Positions 8,016 through 16,105 of a stretch of 26,914 nucleotides of DNA are shown piece after piece; the stretch's first letter is position 1, and each line of letters begins with the position of its first letter. Source of the DNA: Scatacola_A faecigallinarum. GTDB taxonomy: Bacteria; Pseudomonadota; Alphaproteobacteria; RF32; CAG-239. Both the position numbers and the translations under genes were made by a program. The notes under the pieces are model-generated. The model saw only the letters and a program-made list of their open reading frames with translations. It ran no database searches and was not told where the DNA came from. The DNA is taken from NCBI GenBank assembly GCA_018713605.1, contig DVOM01000044.1, positions 1 through 26,914 on the forward strand, given 5' to 3'.

Positions 8016-8798
8016 ATGTCTTTACATAGTGAATTTAGAGTTTTAACCGGTTTGTTCGGCGTGGTTTTTGCTTTGTCGGCCTGTTCTTCCGCTCCGTTTC
8101 CCGAGATTGTCGAAGAAGATGACTATACGACGGCCTCTTCTTCCGAAAGCGGTTTTGACGTTCCCGTGCGCAAAAGAACCCTTAAGGAAAGTTCTGCCCT
8201 GACCGCAGACAACGAGCATGTCGCCTATGAGGGGCAGGAAAACGCCAAAAAAACGGCCGAAGGGCCGGAAAAAGCCGCTCCGGCGAAAACCAAGCCGGTA
8301 ATCGTGGCCGAAGATTTGGACGTTAAGTCGAAGCCGGCCAAGAAGGAAAAAGACAGTCTGGCGGCTTTGAACGACGAAAAGTTCAAAAAGGAACTTAAGG
8401 CGGCCGAAGAGCTTCCCAAGCCCGAAAATGCGGCGCCGAGCGTTACGTATCTGGCCGGAACGGTATATTTCAACAACGGTTCGTCAGCAGTCGACGCTTC
8501 TTATAACCGTCAGCTGCGTGAAATTGTCCGGTTGGCAAAAGCCAAGAAAGCGACGTTGAACGTATTCGGTTATGCATCGAGCCGTACGCGCAATACCGAC
8601 ATTGTCAGCCACAAGATGGCCAATTTCCGGGTTTCGGCCGCGCGCGCCGAGAACGTTGCCAACGCGTTGCGCCGCGCCGGAATGCCCGCGTCGAAAATCA
8701 AGGTCGAGGCTTTGTCGGATTCCAATCCGGCTTATCTCGAAGTCATGCCTGAAGGCGAGCGTCTGAACCGCCGCGCCGAGATTTACATCAGCTATTAG
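8016..8798 (+). CDS. OmpA-domain outer-membrane lipoprotein
   Basis: 260 residues from the ATG at 8016. This start gives a proper lipoprotein signal (VLTGLFGVVFALSACSS, Cys at about 24); the frame is open back to 7920 but those extra residues would bury the signal. A long Lys/Ala/Glu-rich linker (about residues 30-145) leads to a C-terminal OmpA-like peptidoglycan-binding domain (about 150-260). That domain contains VYFNNGSSAVDASYNRQLREI, SAARAENVANALRRAGMPASKI and the closing GERLNRRAEIYI. The NR-R motif and the Asp/Arg diaminopimelate-binding region are the hallmarks. It probably tethers the outer membrane to the cell wall, in the manner of Pal or YiaD. It is divergent from the Panacea-like gene and 15 bases ahead of recJ. 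Confidence 0.9.
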   Translation: MSLHSEFRVLTGLFGVVFALSACSSAPFPEIVEEDDYTTASSSESGFDVPVRKRTLKESSALTADNEHVAYEGQENAKKTAEGPEKAAPAKTKPVIVAEDLDVKSKPAKKEKDSLAALNDEKFKKELKAAEELPKPENAAPSVTYLAGTVYFNNGSSAVDASYNRQLREIVRLAKAKKATLNVFGYASSRTRNTDIVSHKMANFRVSAARAENVANALRRAGMPASKIKVEALSDSNPAYLEVMPEGERLNRRAEIYISY

Positions 8799-8813
8799 TA
8801 AACGGGCGGAAGA

Positions 8814-10583
8814 GTGGCATTTGATTTTGAAAATAAAAAATCTTTAGGTGGAAATATATGGAAGGCCGTGCCTGTTGACGAGCGCAAGGCGGAGTTGATT
8901 GCCCAGCGTTTTGCGCTGCCGCTGCCGGTGGCGAGAATCATAGCCTCCCGCGGAATTCCGGTCGACGACGTGGCGAATTTTATCAATCCGAAGCTACAGA
9001 ACCTGATGCCGGATCCTTTTTGCATGAAAGACATGGAAAAAGCGGCAAAGCGTATTGCCGAGGCCATTGTGAAAAAGCAGAAAGTGGCGATTATCGGCGA
9101 CTATGACGTCGACGGCGCAACATCTTCTTCGGTACTGCGTCTTTATTTGGAAAGCGTGGGCATTGAACCGGAGATTCACATTCCGGAGCGCGACGAGGGT
9201 TATGGTCCGAGCCGGCAGGCTTTTGACGAATTTGCGGCGCTTGGCGCGGAACTGGTTATTACGGTAGACTGCGGAACGACGGCTTTTGACGTTTTCGACT
9301 ATGCCGGAAGCCTGGATATTCCGGTAATCGTACTTGACCACCATGAGGCGGAAGTGCGGCTGCCGGAGGTTTATGCCGTGGTTAACCCCAAGCGGCTGGA
9401 CGAAAGCGACGATTATCCGTATCTGAAATATATGGCGGCGGTCGGCGTGGTTTTCTGTACGATTGTCGCCGTCAACCGCGAGCTGCGCAAGCAGGGGTTC
9501 TTTGCCGGGCGCGAGGAGCCAAATCTGCTGCAATGGCTCGATTTGGTCGCTTTGGGAACCGTTTGCGATGTGGTGCCGCTGCTGGGGTTGAACCGGGCTT
9601 TTGTCCGGCAGGGACTGCGGATTATGTCGCTGCGGAGCAATACCGGACTGCGGGCGCTGATTGACAAGTCGGGTATCAGCGAGGCGCCGAGCGCTTTTCA
9701 TCTGGGATATGTTCTGGGACCGCGGATTAATGCCTGCGGCCGGGTCGGCGAGGCTTCGCTGGGCAACAAGCTGTTGTGCAGCAGGGACGATTTTCAGGCC
9801 GGCCAGCTGGCGGACAAACTGAATGAATTTAATGCGCAGCGCAAGGAGATTGAAGCTTATGTGCTGTTGAGCGCGATTGAGATGCTGGAGGGGACTCCGC
9901 AGGAATATCCGATAGCTTTTGCCGCCGGAAAAGACTGGCACCAGGGCGTGGTCGGCATTGTGGCCGGCAAGCTCAAGGAGCGTTACAACGTACCGGCTTT
10001 CGTCATGTCGATTGAGCCGGACGAAGTCAAGGGTTCGGCGCGCTCCGTGCCGGGCGTCGATTTGGGCGCTCTGATAATTACCGCCAAGGAAAAGGGACTG
10101 CTGACCAAGGGCGGCGGTCATATGATGGCGGCCGGTTTTTCGCTGTCGGAGGATAAAATCGAAGCCTTTCGCCGGTTTGCCGGCGAGTATGTGCGGCAGA
10201 AGCTCGGTGAAGAAGACGTGGCGCCGGTAATTGAAGTTGACAGTGCGCTTGATCTGCTGGGAGCCAATACCGATTTTGCCGCGGCTTTGGAACTTCTGGA
10301 GCCTTTCGGTGCCGGAAACGCCGAACCGAAGATTGTGTTGGAACATGTACGGATTGTTAAACCGGGAATTGTCGGCGCGGGACATGTCCGCTGTTTTCTT
10401 ACTTCCGGCAACGGCGGTTCGCTGAAAGCCATGGCCTTTAAAATCGCCGATACGGAATTAGGCAAAACGCTGCTGAATTCGCAGGGGGCGGTTTTCGACA
10501 TTGCCGGGGTTCTGCGCCGTGACAACTGGCAGGGCCGCAATTCCGTGCAGTTTATCATAGATGATGCGATAAGGTGTGAATGA
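8814..10583 (+). CDS. recJ: Single-stranded-DNA-specific exonuclease RecJ
   Basis: 589-residue 5'-3' exonuclease for recombination and mismatch or base-excision repair. It carries the DHH phosphoesterase motifs: AIIGDYDVDGATS (motif I), ITVDCGT (motif II) and IVLDHHEAE (motif III, DHH). Further on are PRINACGRVGEA and a DHHA1 domain with GGHMMAAGFSL, and last an OB-like domain (NAEPKIVLEHVRI). These positions include the manganese ligands. The start is GTG at 8814 with a weak GCGGAAG site upstream; the protein begins MAFDFENKKSLGG and matches family length. It overlaps nothing upstream, and its TGA (10581-10583) is one base from the ATG of the DUF502 gene, so the two are likely co-transcribed. 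Confidence 0.97.
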   Translation: MAFDFENKKSLGGNIWKAVPVDERKAELIAQRFALPLPVARIIASRGIPVDDVANFINPKLQNLMPDPFCMKDMEKAAKRIAEAIVKKQKVAIIGDYDVDGATSSSVLRLYLESVGIEPEIHIPERDEGYGPSRQAFDEFAALGAELVITVDCGTTAFDVFDYAGSLDIPVIVLDHHEAEVRLPEVYAVVNPKRLDESDDYPYLKYMAAVGVVFCTIVAVNRELRKQGFFAGREEPNLLQWLDLVALGTVCDVVPLLGLNRAFVRQGLRIMSLRSNTGLRALIDKSGISEAPSAFHLGYVLGPRINACGRVGEASLGNKLLCSRDDFQAGQLADKLNEFNAQRKEIEAYVLLSAIEMLEGTPQEYPIAFAAGKDWHQGVVGIVAGKLKERYNVPAFVMSIEPDEVKGSARSVPGVDLGALIITAKEKGLLTKGGGHMMAAGFSLSEDKIEAFRRFAGEYVRQKLGEEDVAPVIEVDSALDLLGANTDFAAALELLEPFGAGNAEPKIVLEHVRIVKPGIVGAGHVRCFLTSGNGGSLKAMAFKIADTELGKTLLNSQGAVFDIAGVLRRDNWQGRNSVQFIIDDAIRCE

Positions 10584-10584
10584 G

Positions 10585-11301
10585 ATGGATGATAAGGACG
10601 AAGTCAAAAAACGGGCGATGAACATCAGAAAAATCCGTCTGGAGCGGGAAAAGGCCGTTTTTATGAAACTGGGCGGCAAGCTGCGCGCCTATTTCTTTAC
10701 CGGCATTCTGGTAACCGCACCGGTAATGATTACGTTTTTTGTCGCTTATAAGGTTATCGTTTTTATCGACGTTTCGGTCAACCGCCTGCTGCCACCGCAG
10801 TTTAAGCCGGACAACTTCCTGCCGTTTACCATTCCCGGCCTGGGAATTATCATTCTGGTTGCGGCGCTGATTTTGGTCGGTATGTTTGCCGCCGGATTTT
10901 TGGGCAAGTTTTTCCTGAAACTCGGCGAGTGGATTGTTTATAAGGTGCCGTTTATTTCGTCGGTTTATTCGCTTTTGAAACAGATTTTCGAAACTTTTCT
11001 TTCCGGCAAGAGCAATGCGTTTAAGAAGGTTGTGCTGCTGGAATATCCGCGCAAGGGAATCTGGATTTTGGGTTTTGTCAGCGCCGATACCGAAGGCGAG
11101 GTTCGGGAAATCCTGGGGCGTGAAATGGTTAACGTGTTTATTCCGACAACGCCGAACCCGACTTCCGGCTTTCTGATTTTTGTGCCGCGCGAGGATGTGG
11201 TTGAACTTGACATGGGGGTTGAAGAAGGCATCAAGTTTGTCATTTCCGGCGGCATTGTGGCGCCTGACGAGGCCAAGCGCCTGAAAAAACGCCGCGCTTA
11301 A
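10585..11301 (+). CDS. DUF502 family inner-membrane protein
   Basis: 238 residues from ATG 10585, with AAGGTG at 10571-10576 as ribosome site. A GTG three codons earlier (10576) would overlap recJ and is less likely. It has a basic cytoplasmic N-terminus, then two strong membrane helices (about residues 34-58, FFTGILVTAPVMITFFVAYKVI, and about 85-112, GLGIIILVAALILVGMFAAGF). A soluble domain follows with the DUF502 hallmarks: VPFISSVYSLLKQIFET, VVLLEYPRKGIWILGFVS and VFIPTTPNPTSGFLIFVP. The C-terminus is basic. Members are widespread in proteobacteria, but their biochemical role is unknown. It is the last gene of the lipoprotein-recJ run and ends 14 bases before a strong terminator. Confidence 0.92.
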   Translation: MDDKDEVKKRAMNIRKIRLEREKAVFMKLGGKLRAYFFTGILVTAPVMITFFVAYKVIVFIDVSVNRLLPPQFKPDNFLPFTIPGLGIIILVAALILVGMFAAGFLGKFFLKLGEWIVYKVPFISSVYSLLKQIFETFLSGKSNAFKKVVLLEYPRKGIWILGFVSADTEGEVREILGREMVNVFIPTTPNPTSGFLIFVPREDVVELDMGVEEGIKFVISGGIVAPDEAKRLKKRRA

Positions 11302-11315
11302 CCTATACTAGTAAA

Positions 11316-11342
11316 AAAAGCCCCGCAGATGCGGGGCTTTTG
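11316..11342. terminator. Bidirectional rho-independent terminator
   Basis: AAAAGCCCCGC pairs with GCGGGGCTTTT around AGAT, with T and A runs on the two sides. It lies between convergent genes (DUF502 ending 11301, permease ending 11344) and is nearly identical to the one at 6651-6676. Confidence 0.92.
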
Positions 11343-11343
11343 G

Positions 11344-12693
11344 TTAGACAAAGTACTGAAAATGCAAGTAGATTGTTGCTATCAGTACGCTTATCAGCAT
11401 GACCGGTATCGACCAGATGAGGAACCTCATGAAATGGATGGGGTGTCCTTCGCGCTGCGCCATACCGGCGACGATAACGTTGGCGGAAGCGCCGATCAGC
11501 GTTCCGTTGCCGCCGAAGCAGGCACCGAGCGACAAGGCCCACCAGACCGGCATCATGGCTTCACGTCCGCCCATGGAAGCTTCCATTGACTTAATCATCG
11601 GAATCATGGTGGCAACAAACGGAATGTTGTCGATAGCCGAGGAAAGAATCGCCGAAATCCAGACAATCAGCATGGTGCTCTTCTGGATGCTTCCGTCGGT
11701 CAGTTCAATAAACTTTTGGCCGAGCATACGCAGAATACCGGTTTCCTCCAGTCCGTAAACAATGACGAACAATCCGGAGAAGAAGAAAATGGTTGTCCAG
11801 TCGATGAGGTTGAAGGCTTCTTCAACTTTACGTTCGCGTTCGTCGTGGCGGTTGCCGAAAGTATAGAGCAGCAGCAAAACCGCAGCGCCGGCGATGGCTA
11901 TGGTACCGTTGGCAATATGGATATGCTCGGCGCTGATGAAGCCGGCGATGACCAGAGCAAGAACAAACAGCGATTTTCCCAGCAGTTTCCAGTCAGTAAT
12001 GGTATCTTTTTCGCTGATGCGCATAACGGCCTGTTTGTTTTTTTCGGTCGTGAGAAGGCTTTTGTGCCAGATGAGGTCGAATCCGAAAACCAGAACAATC
12101 ATGGTTATGGCGACAATCGGTGCCAGTTCGTAAACGAAATCCATAAAGGACAGCTGCAGCGCCGAGCCGATAAGAATGTTCGGCGGATCGCCGATGAGGG
12201 TTGCCGTCCCGCCGATGTTGGAGGCGAAGATTTCCAGAATCAGATAGGGATAGGGGTTGATTTTAAGTTTGCGGGTAATCTGGAAGGTAACCGGCGCAAT
12301 CAGCAGAACCGTGGTAACGTTGTCCAGAAAGGCCGAGAAAACCGCAGTTACAAAGGCCAGCACAATCAGCAGGCCGCGGGGATTGGCGCGGACTTTTTTG
12401 GCGCCCCAGACGGCTACAAACTGGAACATACCCGATTTCTCGGAAATGCCGACAATCGTCATCATGCCGACCAGAAGCGAAATAGTGTTGAAATCGATAC
12501 CCTGAAGGGCGGTTTCCTGTGTCAAAATACCCGAAAAAATCATCAGTGCCGCACCCAGAAGGGCGACAACGGCGCGATTGAGTTTTTCGGTAAACAGGAT
12601 TGCATAGCAGACAACGACGATAGCCGTTGCTACAATTTTGGGGTCCATGCCCCAGACTGATGGCGCTGCCTGCGCTAAGTCAGTAACCTGCAT
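11344..12693 (-). CDS. ArsB/NhaD-like (IT superfamily) permease, copy 1
   Basis: 449 residues with about 11-12 membrane helices. It belongs to the ion-transporter superfamily that includes ArsB, NhaD and SLC13 carriers. Family marks are TEKLNRAVVALLGA, FLDNVTTVLLIAPVTFQI and the hairpin motif NIGGTATLIGDPPNILIGSA. The second-half repeat has SSAIDNIPFVATMIPMIKS and GACFGGNGTLIGASANVIVAG. The two NTT/IGDPPN-like and IDN/GNGTLIGASAN-like motifs are the inverted-repeat substrate sites. Likely a Na+/H+ antiporter or anion/cation symporter; the substrate cannot be read from sequence. It lies 81 bases downstream of a close paralogue in the same orientation. GAGGA upstream of the ATG is a plausible ribosome site. 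Confidence 0.92.
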   Translation of the reverse strand: MQVTDLAQAAPSVWGMDPKIVATAIVVVCYAILFTEKLNRAVVALLGAALMIFSGILTQETALQGIDFNTISLLVGMMTIVGISEKSGMFQFVAVWGAKKVRANPRGLLIVLAFVTAVFSAFLDNVTTVLLIAPVTFQITRKLKINPYPYLILEIFASNIGGTATLIGDPPNILIGSALQLSFMDFVYELAPIVAITMIVLVFGFDLIWHKSLLTTEKNKQAVMRISEKDTITDWKLLGKSLFVLALVIAGFISAEHIHIANGTIAIAGAAVLLLLYTFGNRHDERERKVEEAFNLIDWTTIFFFSGLFVIVYGLEETGILRMLGQKFIELTDGSIQKSTMLIVWISAILSSAIDNIPFVATMIPMIKSMEASMGGREAMMPVWWALSLGACFGGNGTLIGASANVIVAGMAQREGHPIHFMRFLIWSIPVMLISVLIATIYLHFQYFV

Positions 12694-12774
12694 GTTAAAG
12701 ATTCCTCATGTATTATAAAAACTACCAGTTTATTTATAATACGGACATCCTAACATAATCTTAATTTTGCGGCG

Positions 12775-14103
12775 CTAAATGAACCAGCGCAGATGCAGGT
12801 AGACGGCGGCCATCAGCACGCTGACCAGCATAACCGGTATTGACCAGATGAGAAAGCGCAGAAAGTGAATGGGATGTCCTTCGCGCTGTGCCATGCCGGC
12901 GACGATGACGTTGGCTGAAGCGGCTATCAGCGAACCGTTGCCGCCGAAGCAGGCGCCGAGCGACAGGGCCCACCAGACCGGCATCATGGCCTCGCGGCCG
13001 CCGAGAGACGCTTCCATCGACTTGATCATCGGAATCATGGTGGCGACAAACGGAATGTTGTCGATGGCCGTGGATACGAAAGCGGACATCCAGACGACAA
13101 TCATGGCTGCTTTTTCGATGCTGCCGTCGGTTACTTCAATGAACTTGTTTCCCATCAGAGCCAGAACGCCGGACTCTTCCAGACCGTAGACGATGGCAAA
13201 CAGGCCGGCAAAGAAAAATATCGTCGTCCAGTCGACCAATCCGAAAGCTTCTTCAACCTTATGCTCGCGATCAGAATGGTTGTTTCCCCAGGTATAGAGC
13301 ATCAGAAGAATGACGGCGCCGAAGATGGCAATGGTGCCGTTGGCAATATGGAAATGTTCGGCAGCCATAAAGCCGATGATGACGGCAATCAGAACCGCCA
13401 GCGATTTGACGAGCAGGACAGGGTCGGTAATGGTGTCTTTTTCGTTCAGGCGCATGACGGCTTCGCGGCTTTTGTCCGACGCGCTCATCTTGCGTCCCCA
13501 GATGAGGTCAAAGGCGACAATCAGAACGACCATCGTGGCGGCGACAATCGGTGTCAGTTCATAAACGAAATCCATAAAGGACAGCTGCAATGCCGAGCCG
13601 ATGAGGATATTCGGCGGATCGCCGATGAGGGTTGCCGTTCCGCCGATGTTGGAAGCGAAGATTTCCAGAATCAGATAGGGATAGGGATTGATTTTAAGTT
13701 TGCGGGTAATCTGGAAGGTGACCGGCGCTACCAGCAGAACCGTGGTAACATTGTCCAGCAGCGCGGAGAAAACGGCTGTAACAGCCGCCAGCACAATCAA
13801 CAGGCCTCGCGGCGAAGCGCGGACCTTTTTGGCCGACCAGACGGCCACATACTGAAACATACCAGATTTTTCGGCAATGCCGACGATTATCATCATGCCG
13901 ATAAGCAAAGCCAGCGTATTGAAGTCTATGCCGGCAATTGCGCCGTCTTGTGTCAGCACGCCGGCAAAAATCATGACGACGGCACCCAAAAGGGCAACGA
14001 CGGCACGATTCAGCTTTTCGGTAAAAAGAATCAGATAGCTGACAACGAGAATGACGGTCGAAACGATTTTGGGGTCGAAGCCGAATATGGCGGAATGTTC
14101 CAT
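12775..14103 (-). CDS. ArsB/NhaD-like (IT superfamily) permease, copy 2
   Basis: 442 residues, colinear with the 11344-12693 protein and nearly identical over long blocks such as LKINPYPYLILEIFASNIGG and MPVWWALSLGACFGGNG. It has the same helix pattern, the same FLDNVTT-type site (here LLDNVTTVLLVAP), IGDPPN and IDNIPFVATM motifs, and the second-half GNGSLIAASANVIVAG (GNGTLIGASAN in copy 1). Differences cluster at the N-terminus and the central cytoplasmic loop (ASDKSREAVMRLNEKDTITD region). The gene comes first in transcription order; the 91 bases upstream are AT-rich and probably hold the promoter. It arose by tandem duplication. Confidence 0.92.
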   Translation of the reverse strand: MEHSAIFGFDPKIVSTVILVVSYLILFTEKLNRAVVALLGAVVMIFAGVLTQDGAIAGIDFNTLALLIGMMIIVGIAEKSGMFQYVAVWSAKKVRASPRGLLIVLAAVTAVFSALLDNVTTVLLVAPVTFQITRKLKINPYPYLILEIFASNIGGTATLIGDPPNILIGSALQLSFMDFVYELTPIVAATMVVLIVAFDLIWGRKMSASDKSREAVMRLNEKDTITDPVLLVKSLAVLIAVIIGFMAAEHFHIANGTIAIFGAVILLMLYTWGNNHSDREHKVEEAFGLVDWTTIFFFAGLFAIVYGLEESGVLALMGNKFIEVTDGSIEKAAMIVVWMSAFVSTAIDNIPFVATMIPMIKSMEASLGGREAMMPVWWALSLGACFGGNGSLIAASANVIVAGMAQREGHPIHFLRFLIWSIPVMLVSVLMAAVYLHLRWFI

Positions 14104-14194
14104 TGTTTGCTCCTAAATATTTCAGTCTTGTTATTACTACAATATATAGGCAAGTTTTGCAAAAAACAAACAAATCCGTCAGGGGATTGGATAA

Positions 14195-14920
14195 TTATCT
14201 GCGGCTCAGGTATTTGACGATGCCGAACAGCGTGTTGATTTCCTGTTCGGTCAGACGGCCGCGGGTAAATATATTGCGCAGGTTGATTTCCATATGCGGC
14301 CGTTTTTCCTCGTCTTTGAAGCCCGGATGTCCTGCAAGTTCCTTTTCCAGACAGTCCAGAAAACTCATGACCATTTCCCGGGAGGCAGGAACGGTCGTGT
14401 TGGTGACAAAACGGACGTCTTCGGCATTTATCTGCCTTTTGTGCCATTCATAACCGACCAGCAGCACAGCCTGTGAGAGGTTTAGCGAACAGTGGCGGGG
14501 ATTAAGCGGAATTTCGATAACCGCATCGGCGATACTGACGTCGTCGTTGTGCAGCCCGGTACGCTCCGGGCCGAACAGAATGCCGACATTCATATTTTCG
14601 GCCTTTATCTGCCGGTCGATTTCGCCGGCGGCGTGTTCGGCGGTGTGAACGGTTTTAATCTGGTTGCGCGGTCGTGCCGTGGTTGCGTAAACGGCCTGCA
14701 AACCGGCGACGGCTTCGCGCGTGGTGTTGAACAGGCGGGCGTTTTGCAGAATTTCTTCGGCTCCTGAGGAGGCGGCGAGCGCCTTGGCCGACAGGTGGTC
14801 CTCACGCGGGGAAACCAGACTGAGATTGTATAAACCGCAGTTCATCATGGCGCGGGCGGCCATTCCGACATTTTCGGCCAGCTGCGGCCGAACCAAAATA
14901 ACATGGGGCTGATTGTTCAT
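14195..14920 (-). CDS. trmJ: tRNA/rRNA methyltransferase, TrmJ-like (SPOUT)
   Basis: 241 residues from ATG 14920 (AGGA nine to twelve bases upstream). Longer in-frame starts exist up to 15004, but they overlap the neighbouring stop region and do not resemble the family. It starts MNNQPHVILVRPQLAENVGM, the typical beginning of TrmJ (group 1 TrmH family), which 2'-O-methylates tRNA position 32 with S-adenosylmethionine. The knotted SPOUT core is visible in NVGILFGPERTGL (motif 2) and IEIPLNPRHCSLNLSQAVLLV (motif 3). A C-terminal helical extension (LRNIFTRGRLTEQEINTLFGIVKYL) is usual for TrmJ. Specificity for tRNA rather than rRNA is inferred from the family. Confidence 0.88.
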   Translation of the reverse strand: MNNQPHVILVRPQLAENVGMAARAMMNCGLYNLSLVSPREDHLSAKALAASSGAEEILQNARLFNTTREAVAGLQAVYATTARPRNQIKTVHTAEHAAGEIDRQIKAENMNVGILFGPERTGLHNDDVSIADAVIEIPLNPRHCSLNLSQAVLLVGYEWHKRQINAEDVRFVTNTTVPASREMVMSFLDCLEKELAGHPGFKDEEKRPHMEINLRNIFTRGRLTEQEINTLFGIVKYLSRR

Positions 14921-14939
14921 CTGTAATTCCTGAAAATGA

Positions 14940-15323
14940 TTATTCATAAAAACGGGGGTGCGGATCCAGGTACAGGTCTTTTTGCAGCATCTTACGAACG
15001 GCACGTTTGTCGGCCGGATCTACATTGACGGCGGTTTCCGGCGTACGCCCCTCCTGTCGGGCGGCGCGTTTTTCGGCCAGATTGGTGTTTTTGATAATGT
15101 CGGAAATTTCACCCTTGGTTGAGTTTTTGAGGTTGAGGTCAATGCTTTTGGTGTTGCTGTGCTTGAGTTTGAGGCGTTCTTCGGCCGAAACGATATTGAG
15201 GTTGTCGGCCTCGCGGTCAAGTGCTGTTTCCGCCGGAGCGGCCGAAGCCGCAGCCGTTTGGGCCGCAGCCGGAAGTGCTGCAAACAAAGGCAGTGACAGA
15301 AAAACGGCAAGAAGTTTAAACAT
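14940..15323 (-). CDS. Small exported protein, function unknown
   Basis: 127 residues from ATG 15323, chosen because it gives a clear signal peptide (MFKLLAVFLSLPLFAALPAAAQ, cleavage after AAA-Q or shortly beyond). The upstream open frame to 15392 would mask it. The mature part is small, charged and helical, with EERLKLKHSNTKSIDLNLKN and NLAEKRAARQEGRTPETAVN, and ends DLYLDPHPRFYE. There is no membrane segment after the signal, so it is probably periplasmic. It lies 16 bases downstream of another exported protein gene and 19 bases upstream of the methyltransferase gene, suggesting one transcript. No family recognised. Confidence 0.72.
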   Translation of the reverse strand: MFKLLAVFLSLPLFAALPAAAQTAAASAAPAETALDREADNLNIVSAEERLKLKHSNTKSIDLNLKNSTKGEISDIIKNTNLAEKRAARQEGRTPETAVNVDPADKRAVRKMLQKDLYLDPHPRFYE

Positions 15324-15339
15324 AAGCTTTTTCCTCAAA

Positions 15340-15939
15340 TCAGTCGGTTCCGAGAATGTCCATCGTGTTGAACAGAATGTTTTCAAAGTCAAGTCCGGTT
15401 CCGTCTTCGACGTCGGTCAGAATGCGGGAGAAAGATTTTCCGAACGGATCTTCGGCGGAAAAGACCTTGTCATAGTTTTCGCGGAGCAGCTTGCCGTAGG
15501 CTTTCGGCATGTCTTTAATCTTCTGGTCATAGCTTTCCGGAATTTTGTAGCCCATGTTGCGGAGATGTTCGGTCATAACCAGCATGTTGTGGCGGTTGAC
15601 TTCCGGCGCAATCATTTCCTGACCCTGCGCATCGGTGTAGGTGGTGGCTTCGCCGACGTAATTTAATTTGCCGTGCTGTCCGGAACCTCTCCAGGTAACG
15701 ATACCGCTGCGGTCACGGGCGCGGGCCCAGGGGTCTACCGGCAGAATGTCGCCGTTGGTCGGCCCGTTTTCGTAGGCGGGAGCGTTCGGAGACGTATCAG
15801 GTCCTTTTTCGGGGAGATTGTCGCCGAAATAGCCGTCGTTGGGATTGGGTGACCAGGGGTTGGCCGGCAGCTGCGCGTTCGCCGTCGCGGCTAAAGACAA
15901 ACAGCCGATTGCCGCCAGAATGTAGAAATACTTTTTCAT
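15340..15939 (-). CDS. Exported protein, function unknown
   Basis: 199 residues from ATG 15939, with GGAGG five to nine bases upstream. The in-frame ATG at 15951 overlaps that ribosome site. A signal peptide (MKKYFYILAAIGCLSLAATANA) is followed by a Pro/Asn/Gly-rich stretch (LPANPWSPNPNDGYFGDNLP) that ends around DPWARARDRSGIVTWRGSG. A helical C-terminal half follows (NMLVMTEHLRNMGYKIPESY through DFENILFNTMDILGTD). The WSPNPNDGYF and DPWARARD segments recall low-complexity periplasmic or envelope proteins of gut alphaproteobacteria, but I cannot name a family. It is first of a three-gene run with 14940-15323 and trmJ. The region upstream (15952-16039) is AT-rich and probably contains its promoter. 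Confidence 0.75.
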   Translation of the reverse strand: MKKYFYILAAIGCLSLAATANAQLPANPWSPNPNDGYFGDNLPEKGPDTSPNAPAYENGPTNGDILPVDPWARARDRSGIVTWRGSGQHGKLNYVGEATTYTDAQGQEMIAPEVNRHNMLVMTEHLRNMGYKIPESYDQKIKDMPKAYGKLLRENYDKVFSAEDPFGKSFSRILTDVEDGTGLDFENILFNTMDILGTD

Positions 15940-16039
15940 GACCGCCTCCATAATTCTCCATCTTCTTTTATCATACTATAAAAAATGTGAAAATAATAGT
16001 TACAATATTGTTGCAAAAGTAAATATCACGTTAACCAGG

Positions 16040-16067
16040 TTGACAAATCGGTCGCGAAAGTTATGAT
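16040..16067 (+). promoter_or_regulatory. Sigma-70-like promoter for the 16106 gene
   Basis: TTGACA (16040-16045, perfect) and TATGAT (16062-16067) are 16 bases apart. The start codon is at 16106, so the leader is about 30 bases. GGTTAAC repeats nearby were not interpreted. Confidence 0.65.
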
Positions 16068-16105
16068 ATGCCGGTAAGGAACCCGTTAACTAAAAAGGCT
16101 TTTCG

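Noticed and set aside
8994..10385. 463-residue open frame on the minus strand opposite recJ
   Set aside because: recJ on the plus strand has every expected motif over the same bases; the antisense frame has no recognisable domain and is a by-product of the codon pattern.
11716..12660. 314-residue plus-strand open frame opposite permease copy 1 (and the similar one at 13261-14217)
   Set aside because: Both are antisense to clearly real permease genes and rich in Asn, Gln and Gly in the way reverse complements of membrane proteins often are.
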